A stretch of 64,000 nucleotides of DNA, taken from the NCBI RefSeq assembly GCF_024137025.1, contig NZ_JAMYJR010000003.1, forward strand, positions 528,925 to 592,924. Direction: 5' to 3'. The notes under the pieces are model-generated. The model was not told the origin of the DNA and did no database searches. It was given only the letters and a program-made list of their open reading frames with translations. The DNA is from Paractinoplanes aksuensis. GTDB lineage: Bacteria; Actinomycetota; Actinomycetes; Mycobacteriales; Micromonosporaceae. Position numbers and translations under genes: made by a program. Each line of letters opens with the position of its first letter. Position 1 is the stretch's first letter. Of this stretch, positions 43,152 through 52,452 are shown one piece after another.

Positions 43152-43913
43152 ATGACTGGAAAACTTGCTGGTAAGACTGCTGTTGTCACGGGTGGGACGG
43201 CGAACATCGGGAAGCTGTTCGCCGAGGCGCTGGCTGATGATGGGGCGAACGTCGTTGTTCACTACAACAGTCCGCGGCGGGCGCAGGAGGCCGAGGCCGT
43301 CGTCGGTGATCTGAAGAGCCGGGGCGTCGAGGCCCTCGCTCACCAGGGTGACCTGACCGCGCCGGGGCAGATCGGCGCGCTCGTCGATGCCACGGTCGAG
43401 CGGTTCGGGCACTGGGACATCCTGGTCAACACGGCCGGGCTCATCGTGCGCAAGCCCCTCGCCGAGACCAGCGAGCAGGAGTACGACGCGTCGTTCGCCA
43501 TCAACGCGAAGATCCCGTTCTTCCTGATGGCCGAGGCGGCCCGTCGCATGGCCGACGACGGCCGCATCGTCAACCTGGTCACCACGCAGGTCGCCGTCAC
43601 CGCGGCCACCTACTCGGCCTACGCCGGCAGCAAGGCCCCCGTGGAGCACTTCACCAAAGCCTTCGCCAAGGAGGTCGGCCCGCGCGGCGTGACCGTCAAC
43701 TGCATCGCCCCGGGCCCGCAGAAGACCAACTTCTTCTTCGACGTCGAGACCGACGAGACCATCGCCTGGCTCAAGAGCATGACCATCAGCGGCGATCTGG
43801 GCGACCCGGCCGACATCGTGCCGGTGATGCGCTTCCTGGTCGCCCCGGAGACCCGCTGGGTCACCGCCCAGACCGTCTACGTCAACGGCGGCATGATCTC
43901 GCCGATCAACTGA
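43152..43913 (+). CDS. SDR family oxidoreductase
   Basis: 253 residues with cofactor motif GGTANIG near 14-20, NTAG near 92, catalytic YAGSK near 155 and the PGPQKTNFF segment after it. It resembles FabG-like dehydrogenases. ATG 43152 is the first codon after the tandem array. The 3' end overlaps the convergent DUF402 gene by 37 bases. Substrate not known. Confidence 0.92.
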   Translation: MTGKLAGKTAVVTGGTANIGKLFAEALADDGANVVVHYNSPRRAQEAEAVVGDLKSRGVEALAHQGDLTAPGQIGALVDATVERFGHWDILVNTAGLIVRKPLAETSEQEYDASFAINAKIPFFLMAEAARRMADDGRIVNLVTTQVAVTAATYSAYAGSKAPVEHFTKAFAKEVGPRGVTVNCIAPGPQKTNFFFDVETDETIAWLKSMTISGDLGDPADIVPVMRFLVAPETRWVTAQTVYVNGGMISPIN

Positions 43914-44497
43914 GCGGTCGCCGGGTCCGGGCGGAAATCGGTGTGCGTGCCGTCGAACGGGAAGGCGCCGGCCTTCGCGAGGTCGATCAGCCGTTCACCC
44001 TCCGCCCGGATCGTGGCGGCGGCCTCGGCGTCGAAGTAGCCGGGGGCGCCGACGGCGGCGGCGAACTCGTCCTCGTCCTTCCACTCCCAGGTGCGGTCGG
44101 GGCCCACCACGATGTCGAGCACCTGATCCGTCGTCTCGACCCCGTCCGGGCGCCGGGTGAACGGGGTCTCCAGGTTCGCGTACCAGCCGCCGAAGGCGCC
44201 GTCGGCCGGGGCGAAGAACCACCAGATCGAGTACGCGGCCCCGGGCGGCATGAGCACGAGAATGTCCCAGCGGCGCCAGTTCCGGCGTACGAGAAGCGGG
44301 TCTTCCATCTCGTGCAGCGGGCGCTCGTGCAGCGTCTTCCCGTCGGTGTCGACGAGCTGCGCGACCTCGGTGCCGACCGGCATCCACAGCAGCAACCCGT
44401 CGGGGTCGTCGCGGACCACCCGCATCGGCTTGGCGAATGTGGTCCGCCCGGCCCGGACGTATCGGCGCACGACGACCTGGTTCGGGGCGAAAGGCAT
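43877..44497 (-). CDS. DUF402 family protein
   Basis: 206 residues. The N-terminal barrel (VVVRRYVRAGRTTFAKPMRVV), SIWWFFAPADGAFGGWYANLE in the middle and VLDIVVGPDRTWEWKDEDEF near 127 match PF04167, including the DED acidic patch expected to bind metal in nucleotidase members. It begins ten bases after the stop of the large LAL regulator on the same strand, the second such pairing in the window. Confidence 0.85.
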   Translation of the reverse strand: MPFAPNQVVVRRYVRAGRTTFAKPMRVVRDDPDGLLLWMPVGTEVAQLVDTDGKTLHERPLHEMEDPLLVRRNWRRWDILVLMPPGAAYSIWWFFAPADGAFGGWYANLETPFTRRPDGVETTDQVLDIVVGPDRTWEWKDEDEFAAAVGAPGYFDAEAAATIRAEGERLIDLAKAGAFPFDGTHTDFRPDPATAQLIGEIMPPLT

Positions 44498-44507
44498 GAG
44501 CCCGACC

Positions 44508-47177
44508 CTAGGAGGCCGCCGCCAATGCGCCCGCCAGCTGGCCGCGGCCGCTGATGCCGAGCCGGGGATAGATGCGGTAGAGGTACGAGCTGACCGTGCG
44601 GTGCGAGATGAACAGGCGCTGGCCGATCTCGCGGTTGCTCAGGCCTCGCGCGGCCAGCTCGGCGATCTGCATCTCGCGGGCCGACAGCGACTCGCTCAGG
44701 TGCGGGTCGCGGTTGGCCGCCGTCTCGCCCGTGGCGCGCAGCTGACTGCGGGCCATCTCGGCCCAGGGCAGGGCGCCGATCCGGTCGAACTCGTCGCGGG
44801 CGGCCCGCAGCGGGTTGCGGGCGTCCAGGTACCGGCGGTGGCGGCGCAGCCAGCGGCCGTGGTGCAGCTGCAGGCGGGCCCGCACCAGCAGCAGGCCGGC
44901 CGGCAGCTGGTCCAGGGCTTCGGCGTACCGCTGCTCGGCCTCGTCGTCCGGTGCGAGCACGGCCCGGGTGTAGAGGTCGGCCATCCGCATCATCTCGGAC
45001 GGCAGCTGGGCGGCCAGTCCGGGCAGGTCGGCCAGCAGCTGCCGGGCCTCGTCGGTCTTGCCGGCGGCGACGGCGGCGTCGGCCAGGTCGGGCGCCAGCA
45101 TCCAGTAGCTCACCGAGTGGTGGTGCACGTCGGTCGGCTCGAAGGCCTGGGCGAACAGGCGGTACGCCTCGTCGGGACGCCCCTCGAACAGCGCGAGCAG
45201 CCCGTCGGTCTGCTGCGCGATCACCGTCGCGAACGGCATGGCGGCGAACAGGCGGCTCGAGCGCAGCTCCCGGATGATCGCGGTCGCGGCCTCGAAGTCG
45301 CCCCGGGCCACCGCGATCAGCCCGACCGTGGCCCGCAGGCCGTGCGAGGCCACCGTCTCGCCGGTCTCGTCGGCCAGCTGCAGGCCCTCGTCGGCGTCGG
45401 CCCGGGCCCGGCCCAGCTGGCCCAGGTAGAACCGGGGCCACGAGCCGGCCAGCGTCCTTGAGAGCAGACCGAGCTGGCCCTGGGCGCGCCAGATGGTGGC
45501 GGCCTGGGCCAGGTAGCGCGAGGCCCGGGTGAACTCGCCCAGCACCATCGCCCCCGAGCCCAGGAAGTGCAGGCCGCGCCCGTCCGCGGGGTCGGGTTCG
45601 GCGGCGTCGAAGCGGGGCAGCACGTCCAGGCCGAAGCGGTACGGCTCGGCGTAGGCCCGGACCGTCACCAGGTGCGGCGTACGCGGATCCGGGTCCCACT
45701 TGGCTAGCTGAGCCGTGACCGCGGCCCGGGTCAGCGCGTCGCCGTCGAGGAAGAAGCAGCGCGTCCCGGCCCGCCACAGCAGGTTCTCGGCCACGTCGGG
45801 CGCGCCCGCCTCCATGGCCGCGCCGGACGCGCTGACCATGTCGCGGATCCGCCGGTGCTTGTCGTCGGACTCGAGCCCGGCGTTGTCGGACACGATCAGC
45901 AGGCGGGCCCGTTCGACCGGCCCGAGCGTGTTCAGGTCGGCCCGGTCAAGCAGGGCCCGGCTGAGCCCACGATCGCTGAGCAGGCTGGCCACCTCGGCCG
46001 CGCGGATCAGCAGGCCGGTGCGGCGGCGGGCGTCGGCCGCCAGTTCGCCGGCCCGCCGCAGGGCGGGCAGGGCGGCCGCCATCTTGCCCCGGGCCAGCGA
46101 CGCGTCGGCGAACGCCTCGAGCTGGTCGGCCAGCCCGTCGTCGGGGCCGATGGTCGCGGCGGCCTCGTGGGCCAGGCGGCGTTCCGGCGAGTCGGCCAGC
46201 ACGACGGCCAGGGCCCGGTGGACGGCCAGTCGTTCGGGCACTGTCGCGCTCTTGTAGATCGCCGACCGCATCAGCGGGTGGCGGAACTCGAGGCGGGTGC
46301 CGGCCAGGGTGACCAGGCCGGCGTCGAGACCGGGCTGGATCGCGTCGGCGTTCACCGTCGTCCGGGTGATGTGGCCCGCCGCCGTCAGCAGCCGGTCCAG
46401 GGGAGTGGTGGGCTCGGCCGCCAGGGCCAGCAGCAGCGCCCGGCCCGCGGGGTCGGCCGAGCCGGTGCGGGCCGCGAACGCGCTCTCCAGCCGGCGGGTC
46501 AGCGGCAGGCCGTCGGGTTCGGCCGGTCCGTCGCCGACCGCCTTGGGCAGCTCGACCAGCGCCAGGGGGTTGCCGGCGGCGCGGTCCAGGATCAGAGCGC
46601 GGGTAGCGGCCGGCAGTTCCGGAGCGCCGGTGTCGAGTAGCTGTTCGGCCGCAGTGGGGCCGAGCGGGCCCAGAAAGAGCCCGGGGCCGTCCCATTCGGC
46701 GTCGGTCAAGCGGGACGCCCCGACCATGAGCAGGCGGTGGTTGACCGTGCGGCGGGCCACGAACCGCAGCACGTCCCGGCTCGACTTGTCGATCCACTGC
46801 AGGTCGTCCGCCAGCACGAGCACCGGCTGCCGGTCGGCCGCGTCGGCCAGCAGCTCGAGCACGGCCAGCCCGATCCGGTAGACGTCGGCCTCGGCCTCGA
46901 CGGGCAGGTTGGTCGCCTCGCGGCCCAGCGGCTGCAGCAGCAGGTGCAGGGCCGCGAACGGGAACCAGCGCTCGGTCTCGACGCCGGCCGTGTTCAGGAC
47001 GGTGAAGCCCTGGTCGGCGGCGGTGGCGCCGGCCGCGCGCAGCAGGGCCGACTTGCCGAGACCGGCCGCCCCGTGGATCAGCAACGCGGAGCCCGGCCCG
47101 GCGGCGGCGCCGGCCAGCAGGCCGTCCAGGATGCGGAGCTCGTCGTCCCGGCCGATGATGAGGCTGCTCGTCGTCAT
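44508..47177 (-). CDS. LAL-type LuxR regulator with AAA/P-loop domain
   Basis: The protein of about 889 residues has N-terminal Walker A HGAAGLGKSALLR (near 37-49), Walker B VLVLADDLQWID (near 120), helical TPR-like repeats through the middle and a C-terminal LuxR helix-turn-helix (LSAREMQIAELAARGLSNREI and on). This is the large ATP-binding LuxR build related to MalT. ATG 47177 is preferred; ATG 47186 adds three residues. It is probably an activator with an inducer bound by the TPR region, followed closely by DUF402. Confidence 0.93.
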   Translation of the reverse strand: MTTSSLIIGRDDELRILDGLLAGAAAGPGSALLIHGAAGLGKSALLRAAGATAADQGFTVLNTAGVETERWFPFAALHLLLQPLGREATNLPVEAEADVYRIGLAVLELLADAADRQPVLVLADDLQWIDKSSRDVLRFVARRTVNHRLLMVGASRLTDAEWDGPGLFLGPLGPTAAEQLLDTGAPELPAATRALILDRAAGNPLALVELPKAVGDGPAEPDGLPLTRRLESAFAARTGSADPAGRALLLALAAEPTTPLDRLLTAAGHITRTTVNADAIQPGLDAGLVTLAGTRLEFRHPLMRSAIYKSATVPERLAVHRALAVVLADSPERRLAHEAAATIGPDDGLADQLEAFADASLARGKMAAALPALRRAGELAADARRRTGLLIRAAEVASLLSDRGLSRALLDRADLNTLGPVERARLLIVSDNAGLESDDKHRRIRDMVSASGAAMEAGAPDVAENLLWRAGTRCFFLDGDALTRAAVTAQLAKWDPDPRTPHLVTVRAYAEPYRFGLDVLPRFDAAEPDPADGRGLHFLGSGAMVLGEFTRASRYLAQAATIWRAQGQLGLLSRTLAGSWPRFYLGQLGRARADADEGLQLADETGETVASHGLRATVGLIAVARGDFEAATAIIRELRSSRLFAAMPFATVIAQQTDGLLALFEGRPDEAYRLFAQAFEPTDVHHHSVSYWMLAPDLADAAVAAGKTDEARQLLADLPGLAAQLPSEMMRMADLYTRAVLAPDDEAEQRYAEALDQLPAGLLLVRARLQLHHGRWLRRHRRYLDARNPLRAARDEFDRIGALPWAEMARSQLRATGETAANRDPHLSESLSAREMQIAELAARGLSNREIGQRLFISHRTVSSYLYRIYPRLGISGRGQLAGALAAAS

Positions 47178-47271
47178 TGCTTGCACCTACGCAACGATGC
47201 CGGGCCGGACCGGTCCGAGGTCCCTTCCCGGGCAGGATCAGCAGTCTCGGGCAAGATCCCCGCAGTGTGGG

Positions 47272-48210
47272 TCAAGACCGCCACTCGGACGGGGTCACGC
47301 CGTACGCGGCCTTGAAACGCCGGGTGAAGTGGGCCGGGCTTCGGAAACCGCGGCGGCGGGCGATGGCCGAGATCGGCCGACCGGCGTACGCGGGGTCGGT
47401 CAGATCGCGACGGGCCGCCTCCAGCCGCCGGTCGATGATCCACTGCTCGACGCTGAAGCCGGCCCGCGAGCACACGTCGTAGAGGTGGCGGACCGACACG
47501 TTGAGCGCGGCCGCGATCGCGTCGGGCCCGAGCCCGGGATCGGGCAGATGCTGAGCGACGTACGCCCGGACCTGGGCCAACAGGGCCGAGCCATCGGCCC
47601 GCGGCTGGTGCTCGCCGGCCGCTGAGAGCAGCAGCGCCCGCACCAGCTCGATGCTGGAGCGCCCGACCCCGGCCGCGACTTCGGCCTCGCCGTACTGGCC
47701 GGGGTCGCGGGTGACGGCGGTCAGGTGGGCGCTCATCAGGTCGTAGAGCGGGCTGCGGGTCAGGTGGGGCGCGGCCCGCTGGATCACCGCGGACGGCAGG
47801 TCGAGCCGGTCGAGCGGGATCTGCAGCGCGTACCCGATGTGGTTGACGGGCTGGCGGAAGGAGTACGGGGCGGACAGGTCGATGCAGGCCAGGGCGCCCC
47901 GTGACACGGTGTGCCGGAGGCCGAACTGTTCCTGGTAGGCCGGGGTTACCGCGACGGCGATCGAGACCATCGGCACGCAGGCCCGCCGGACCTGGCGCGG
48001 GGTGCGCACCAGGTCCATGCCGTGGCTGGTGCGGGCCTTGACGACCTGGGCGTCGCCGAGTTGCCAGGACTCGACGCGGGCCCGCATCGACGTGGGCGGC
48101 ACGGGCTCGAACTCGACGGTCGAGGGCACGGTCTGGTCGACCAGCACCGCGCGCAACGCCTCGAGCCGCGCGTGGGCCGGTAGTTCCTCGGTGTCGAACA
48201 TGACGACCAC
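47272..48210 (-). CDS. AraC family transcriptional regulator (AraC_binding_2 type)
   Basis: 312 residues with an N-terminal AraC-binding-like domain (LRHTVSRGALACIDLSAPYSF) and C-terminal helix-turn-helix pair (LNVSVRHLYDVCSRAGFSVEQWI and ISAIARRRGFRSPAHFTRRFKAAYGVTPSEWR). It lies 94 bases upstream of the LAL gene in the same direction. Target unknown; the GH5 gene just upstream is on the same strand. Confidence 0.9.
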   Translation of the reverse strand: MVVMFDTEELPAHARLEALRAVLVDQTVPSTVEFEPVPPTSMRARVESWQLGDAQVVKARTSHGMDLVRTPRQVRRACVPMVSIAVAVTPAYQEQFGLRHTVSRGALACIDLSAPYSFRQPVNHIGYALQIPLDRLDLPSAVIQRAAPHLTRSPLYDLMSAHLTAVTRDPGQYGEAEVAAGVGRSSIELVRALLLSAAGEHQPRADGSALLAQVRAYVAQHLPDPGLGPDAIAAALNVSVRHLYDVCSRAGFSVEQWIIDRRLEAARRDLTDPAYAGRPISAIARRRGFRSPAHFTRRFKAAYGVTPSEWRS

Positions 48211-48256
48211 GGGCTGGAGTTTAGGCCGCGCAGCCCGTGGTCGCCATGCTCCGGAT

Positions 48257-49591
48257 CTAGGCTGCGGCGCAGGTCACGGCGGGGGCGGAGTTGCTACCCG
48301 TCCACGAGCCGAGGAAGCCGAACTGCGTGCTGGCCCCGGCGGCCAGGGCGCCGTTGTAGCTGACGTTGCGGGCTGTCACGGTCGACCCGCTGCTGGTCAC
48401 GGCGGCGTTCCAGGCCTGGCTCACGCTCTGGCCGTTGGCGTAGGTCCAGGTCACGGTCCAGCCCTTGACGGCGCTGCTGCCCGCGGTCACCTTGACGTCG
48501 GCCTGGAAGCCGCCGCCCCATTGGCCGGTGATGGCGTAAGTCGCCGTGCAGGCGCCGGCCGGCGGGGGAGTGGTCGGTGGCGGCGTGGTGGTCGGGGGTG
48601 TCGTCGGCGGCTGGGTGCCATAGATCGTCGCCTGCTTGGCGGTGGCCTTGAGGCCGTTGGCCCCGTTGACGATCCGCTGACCCCAGGTGGTCAGCTGGGT
48701 GGCGTCGAAGTTGGTCGTCATGTCGAGGATCGGGTCGGTGTTGCCCGACCACGACCAGGCCAGATAGCCGAGGTTGCGCTTGACCGCCTCGGACAGGATC
48801 GTCGCGTCGTCCACCTCGCCCGAGTTGAACTGCCAGCCGAACTCGCCGATGACCAGCGGCCAGCCGTTGCGCTCGAACGTGTCGAGGTAGCTGGTGATGG
48901 CGCTGGCCTGGTTGAACACCGCGTACATGTGAATGGAGAGCACGGTGTTCTTCCGGGTGTCGGCATTCAGGATCGTCTGCGCGTTGTCCCGCATGACGTA
49001 GGTCCAGTCCTGACCCCAGTTCGGCGCGTCGATCATGAGCAGGTGCTCGAAGCCGTTGCTGCGCATCTTCTGGATGGCGGCGGTGGTGGCGGCCGTCCAC
49101 TGCCCGGCGTCGGTGTTGCCGATCGGCTCGTTGCCGATGTTGATGACGACGTAGTCCTCCTGGCCGACCAGCACGCTCTTCAGGCCGATCCAGTAGTTCG
49201 CGGCCTGGTCGAGCGAGTAGGCGGCGGTGTCCTCGCCGTACCCGGTCGTGTCGTGATTCTCGAGTACGCAGATGAGCTTGTTCTGCTTGCACAACGCGAT
49301 CACGTCGGCGACGTCGGTGGCGGTGTTGGTCGTCCAGCGACCGCCGCTCAGCACGACCCGCACCGTGTTGGCCCCGGCCGCCTTGATGTCGGCGAACGAG
49401 CCGGTGCGGTTGGCGTACCAGGCGTGCGGATGGTTGACGCCGCGCATGACGAACGTCTGGCCGTTCGCCTCGACGATGTTGCGGCCCTCGACGTGCAGCC
49501 CGGCGGCGGCATAAGCCGGACCGGTGAAGAACAGCACGGACGCGGCGGCGGCGAGCAGAGCGGTGGCGAGGACGGTGAGTTTCCTCTTCAT
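48257..49591 (-). CDS. Secreted GH5 glycanase with CBM2 (mannanase-like)
   Basis: Signal peptide at residues 1-29. The GH5 domain at 31-320 has HVEGRNIVEANGQTFVMRGV and NHPHAWYANR, the opening typical of subfamily 8 beta-mannanases. The acid/base is E155 (NIGNEP) and the nucleophile E250 (VIGEFG). A Thr/Pro linker (about 322-343) joins a C-terminal CBM2 (CTATYAITGQWGGGFQADV with a closing Cys), which binds cellulose. It is an endo-acting extracellular enzyme on mannan; cellulase activity cannot be excluded. Confidence 0.9.
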   Translation of the reverse strand: MKRKLTVLATALLAAAASVLFFTGPAYAAAGLHVEGRNIVEANGQTFVMRGVNHPHAWYANRTGSFADIKAAGANTVRVVLSGGRWTTNTATDVADVIALCKQNKLICVLENHDTTGYGEDTAAYSLDQAANYWIGLKSVLVGQEDYVVINIGNEPIGNTDAGQWTAATTAAIQKMRSNGFEHLLMIDAPNWGQDWTYVMRDNAQTILNADTRKNTVLSIHMYAVFNQASAITSYLDTFERNGWPLVIGEFGWQFNSGEVDDATILSEAVKRNLGYLAWSWSGNTDPILDMTTNFDATQLTTWGQRIVNGANGLKATAKQATIYGTQPPTTPPTTTPPPTTPPPAGACTATYAITGQWGGGFQADVKVTAGSSAVKGWTVTWTYANGQSVSQAWNAAVTSSGSTVTARNVSYNGALAAGASTQFGFLGSWTGSNSAPAVTCAAA

Positions 49592-49727
49592 GACCTACCT
49601 CTGGAGTGGGAGCGTGACTTCACGTCGACGTGCCCACTCACGCCGTTCACCGCGGCGGGCGACGGGCCGGGGGTGGTGGCTGCGCTCGCTCGCGGTGCCC
49701 ACACCGTAGCTTTTTTGCGTACGCCTG

Positions 49728-49754
49728 GGAACCTCACGAGGTGCGCCCGCGTGT
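49728..49754 (+). promoter_or_regulatory. Candidate ECF-type promoter of the sigma operon
   Basis: GGAAC (49728-49732), a 17-base spacer and CGTGT (49750-49754) fit an ECF promoter. The predicted start would fall close to ATG 49762, implying a leaderless autoregulated message. Confidence 0.4.
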
Positions 49755-49761
49755 ATCGGAC

Positions 49762-50268
49762 ATGGTGGTTCCGACGACAGCCTCCCGTCCCGCTCCGCCC
49801 GAGGCGGCGGCCGACGGGTTCGAGGCGTTCTATCGTGCGCACGTCGACCGGGTCTATCGCGCGCTCGCGGTCACGCTGCGGCAGGACGACCTCGCCCACG
49901 AGGCGGTCGACGAGGCGATGGCCCGGGCCTACGCGAAGTGGGCCGTGGTGGGCACGCTCGACAACCCGGCGGGCTGGGTGTTCCGGGTCGGCCTGAACTG
50001 GGCCACGTCCTGGTGGCGCAAGAAGCGGCGCGAGCATCCGCCGGCCGTCGAGGCCGACCATCCGGTGTCCGACGCCACGCCGACCGGCGCGCTGCTCGTG
50101 CTGGCCGAGCTGCCGCTGCCGCAACGGGCCGTCATCACGTGCCGCATCCTGCTCGACCTGTCCACCGCCGAGACGGCCGAGGCCCTCGGGCTGAGCGAGG
50201 GCACGGTCAAGAGCCGCCTGTCCCGCGGTCTGACCGTCCTCCGCACCCAGCTGAGCTCCGAGGAGTGA
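49762..50268 (+). CDS. ECF/SigE-like RNA polymerase sigma factor
   Basis: Region 2 is at about residues 15-80 (FEAFYRAHVDRVYRALAVTL, AHEAVDEAMARAYAKW, PAGWVFRVGLNWATSWWRKK). Region 4 is at about 110-165 (LDLSTAETAEALGLSEGTVKSRLSRGL). The length is 168 residues. ATG 49762 has no ribosome site; GTG 49741 in frame is the alternative. The next gene starts three bases after its stop. Confidence 0.88.
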   Translation: MVVPTTASRPAPPEAAADGFEAFYRAHVDRVYRALAVTLRQDDLAHEAVDEAMARAYAKWAVVGTLDNPAGWVFRVGLNWATSWWRKKRREHPPAVEADHPVSDATPTGALLVLAELPLPQRAVITCRILLDLSTAETAEALGLSEGTVKSRLSRGLTVLRTQLSSEE

Positions 50269-50270
50269 GC

Positions 50271-51272
50271 ATGGACCAGATCCCCCGCGACATCGACCTG
50301 GCCGTCCGCACCGCGGCCGAGACCACCCAGGGGTACGCCGGTGAGCTGCCCGACGTCTACCGCCGGGCTCGCCGCCGCGCCCGTCGCCGGGCCGTGGCCG
50401 CCACGGCCGGCGCGTTCACTGTGCTGGCCGGCCTGGTCGGCGGCGGTCTCGTGCTGCACAACCGTACGGACGCCACTCCGATCCACCAGCCGGACGCTCC
50501 GGCCGAATCCGGGCAGCGGCTGCTGCTGTCCCACGCCGACGGGGAGTACGTGGCCGGGGCGTCGTCGCCGGTCCGGCTCGGCCCCGCCACGCCGGTCGGC
50601 GAGCTGTTGCCCGACGGCCGGCTGGTCACGCACCCGGTCGTGGGTGACGTGTTCGAGCTCCCCGACGGCGGGCTCGTCGCGCTCGGCCCCGACGAACTGC
50701 TCACTGTCCAGCCCTCCGGCGGCGACCGGCAGCAGCGTGCGGTCCCCGGGGCCGGCGGACCGGTGACGCTGGCCGGGGCCGACGCCACTACGGCGTACCT
50801 GTGGCGGCCGTACGGTCTTTACGCCCACGACCTGGCCGGTGGCCTCGAACGGCTGGTCATCTCATCGGACATGCTCAGCCTGCCCGGCGACGACCCGGCC
50901 GGCGACCTCGACGCGGCCGACCTGACGCCCGAGCGCCTGGTGCTGGCCGACGCGAGGCGCTCGTGCCGCCCGGAGCTGGTCTCCCTCGCGCCGCCGCAAG
51001 GCCTGCGCGATCTGCCGCTGACCGCCCTGGGCTGCGACAAAGTCACCAGCCTGCGGCTCTCGCCGAACACCGGCCGGGTCGGGGTCAGCTACCAGAAGGC
51101 CGACCGGTCGCACCACGTCGCCGTGCTGAGCACCGAGGACGGCACGGTGCTGGCCCGCCGCTCGGTGACCGGTCCCGCCGAGCTGGCCTGGCTGACCGAA
51201 CGCGACCTGCGGGTGGTACCCGTCCCGACCGGCGGCCTGCACGAACTCCGGCAGTTCACGTTGCCCAGCTGA
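50271..51272 (+). CDS. Membrane protein encoded with the sigma factor (putative anti-sigma or sensor)
   Basis: 333 residues: short N-terminal cytosolic part with a basic RARRRARRRA run, one membrane helix near 42-62, and an outer domain of about 270 residues with repeated strand patterns suggesting a beta-propeller. AGGAG at the end of the sigma gene serves as ribosome site. Pairing with a sigma gene suggests control of that sigma factor, as in the pair at 4468-5717; no zinc anti-sigma motif is seen. Confidence 0.7.
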   Translation: MDQIPRDIDLAVRTAAETTQGYAGELPDVYRRARRRARRRAVAATAGAFTVLAGLVGGGLVLHNRTDATPIHQPDAPAESGQRLLLSHADGEYVAGASSPVRLGPATPVGELLPDGRLVTHPVVGDVFELPDGGLVALGPDELLTVQPSGGDRQQRAVPGAGGPVTLAGADATTAYLWRPYGLYAHDLAGGLERLVISSDMLSLPGDDPAGDLDAADLTPERLVLADARRSCRPELVSLAPPQGLRDLPLTALGCDKVTSLRLSPNTGRVGVSYQKADRSHHVAVLSTEDGTVLARRSVTGPAELAWLTERDLRVVPVPTGGLHELRQFTLPS

Positions 51273-51277
51273 GACGG

Positions 51278-51475
51278 CTGCCGTTTCTGGTGACGCTGGC
51301 CCTCGGGTCGGCGGTGGCGCTGTTCCTGTACCCGCACACGCTCACCGGCGTGCTGGCCGCGCGCAACCGGGGCGTTCTGCGGCGCAACCTGGCCGTGCTG
51401 CCGATGTACACGCTCACGCTCGGCGTGCTCATGCCGGTCGGGTTCGCCGCGCTCTACTCCGGCACGAAGCCTCGC
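51278..51475 (+). pseudogene. Fragment of a sodium:solute symporter
   Basis: In one frame the DNA reads FLVTLALGSAVALFLYPHTL, TGVLAARNRGVLRRNLAVLP and MYTLTLGVLMPVGFAALY. This matches the central helices of SSS-family (acetate/monocarboxylate type) symporters, including the YPHTLTGVLAARN block. There is no start, and both flanks are missing. It directly follows the stop of the preceding gene. Confidence 0.65.
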
Positions 51476-51488
51476 GGCGGCGACACCG

Positions 51489-51692
51489 GTGCTGCGCGGC
51501 CTCGGCTTCCGCGACGGCCCGGACGGCACGCGGGAGCACGACTACGTCGCCGACGAGGGCGACCCGACCGTACGCCGGATGACCGAGATCATCGACGGCG
51601 CGCCGGTACCGGACGACGCCCGTCGTCGTCGTTCTTGCCGCTGGGACATCGCGCCTCGGTGCCCCGCCGCTGAAGCCGGATACCGATCCTGA
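51489..51692 (+). pseudogene. Second protein-like fragment of unknown origin
   Basis: A GTG-started frame of 67 codons in another frame from the symporter relic. It reads LRGLGFRDGPDGTREHDYVA, then DEGDPTVRRMTEIIDGAPVP, then turns into Arg/Pro-rich noise. It looks like the remains of a second gene. The 541-base gap 51273-51813 holds only these relics. Confidence 0.35.
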
Positions 51693-51813
51693 TTGACGCT
51701 CGACGGCCGGTCGCGAATCGTGCCGCCCCGGACGGGGGCTCGACCCGAAGGTGGGATGTTCCTGGCGACCCGTACGGAGGGAACCTCTAGCTGCGGCGAC
51801 GGAGGAGGGACGC

Positions 51814-52452
51814 GTGAACCAGGAACTCGCCCGGTCCGGCTCCGACGCCCGCCGGTTGCCGCGCCACCATCGTTCGGCTTCGGTCACGGGGCACGTGGGG
51901 CGGGCGGCCGGTGGTGGGCCGTTGACCGTCTACACCGACGGGTCGGTGTCGCGGCGGCAGATCGTGAGCCGGCGGGGCTGGCTCACCGGGTGGGGGTTTC
52001 TCTCCACCGGTGGGAGCTATGGCTGCGGGCGGTATCCGCAGTTCGCGGCGAACGCGGGGTCGGAGGTCACCACAGTGACCGAGCTGCGCGCGGTGTGGCA
52101 CGCGGTCCGGGGTGAGCTGGCCGGACGTGCGGTCACGGTCGTCACCGACAGCCGGAACGCGGCGGCGATTCTCGACGAGTGGAAGGCCGGTCGCCACCGG
52201 ATGCCGGCGGGCTACATCGGCAGCAACCGATCGGTGTCGACGCTCGAGAAGTTGCGCAATCTGGTGGTCGCCAATCCGTCGCGGTTGACCGTCGAGACGG
52301 TTCGCGGGCATTCGGGGGACGTCCTCAACGAGGGGGCCGACACCCTGGCTCAGCTGGGCATGCGCTGGGCCCGGGACAACCTCACCCAGGAGGACGTGAG
52401 CCGGCGGGCCGAGTCGGTGGCCGACGGCTTCCTCAGGCAGTGGCGGGGCTGA
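51814..52452 (+). CDS. Ribonuclease H family protein (RNase HI type)
   Basis: GTG 51814 follows GGAGGAGGG. After about 35 poorly ordered residues, the RNase H fold shows the catalytic set D42 (VYTDGS), E90 (TELRAVWHAV), D112 (VVTDSRNAA) and D176 (NEGADTLAQ), with the His of GHSGDVLNEG. It would cut the RNA strand of RNA-DNA hybrids. The 212-residue protein lacks an extra domain. The 3' end overlaps the GH43 gene by 20 bases. Confidence 0.88.
   Translation: MNQELARSGSDARRLPRHHRSASVTGHVGRAAGGGPLTVYTDGSVSRRQIVSRRGWLTGWGFLSTGGSYGCGRYPQFAANAGSEVTTVTELRAVWHAVRGELAGRAVTVVTDSRNAAAILDEWKAGRHRMPAGYIGSNRSVSTLEKLRNLVVANPSRLTVETVRGHSGDVLNEGADTLAQLGMRWARDNLTQEDVSRRAESVADGFLRQWRG

Noticed and set aside
49600..49620. 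CebR/LacI operator before the GH5 gene
   Set aside because: Only one half-site (GGGAGCG) is present; the other half does not match.
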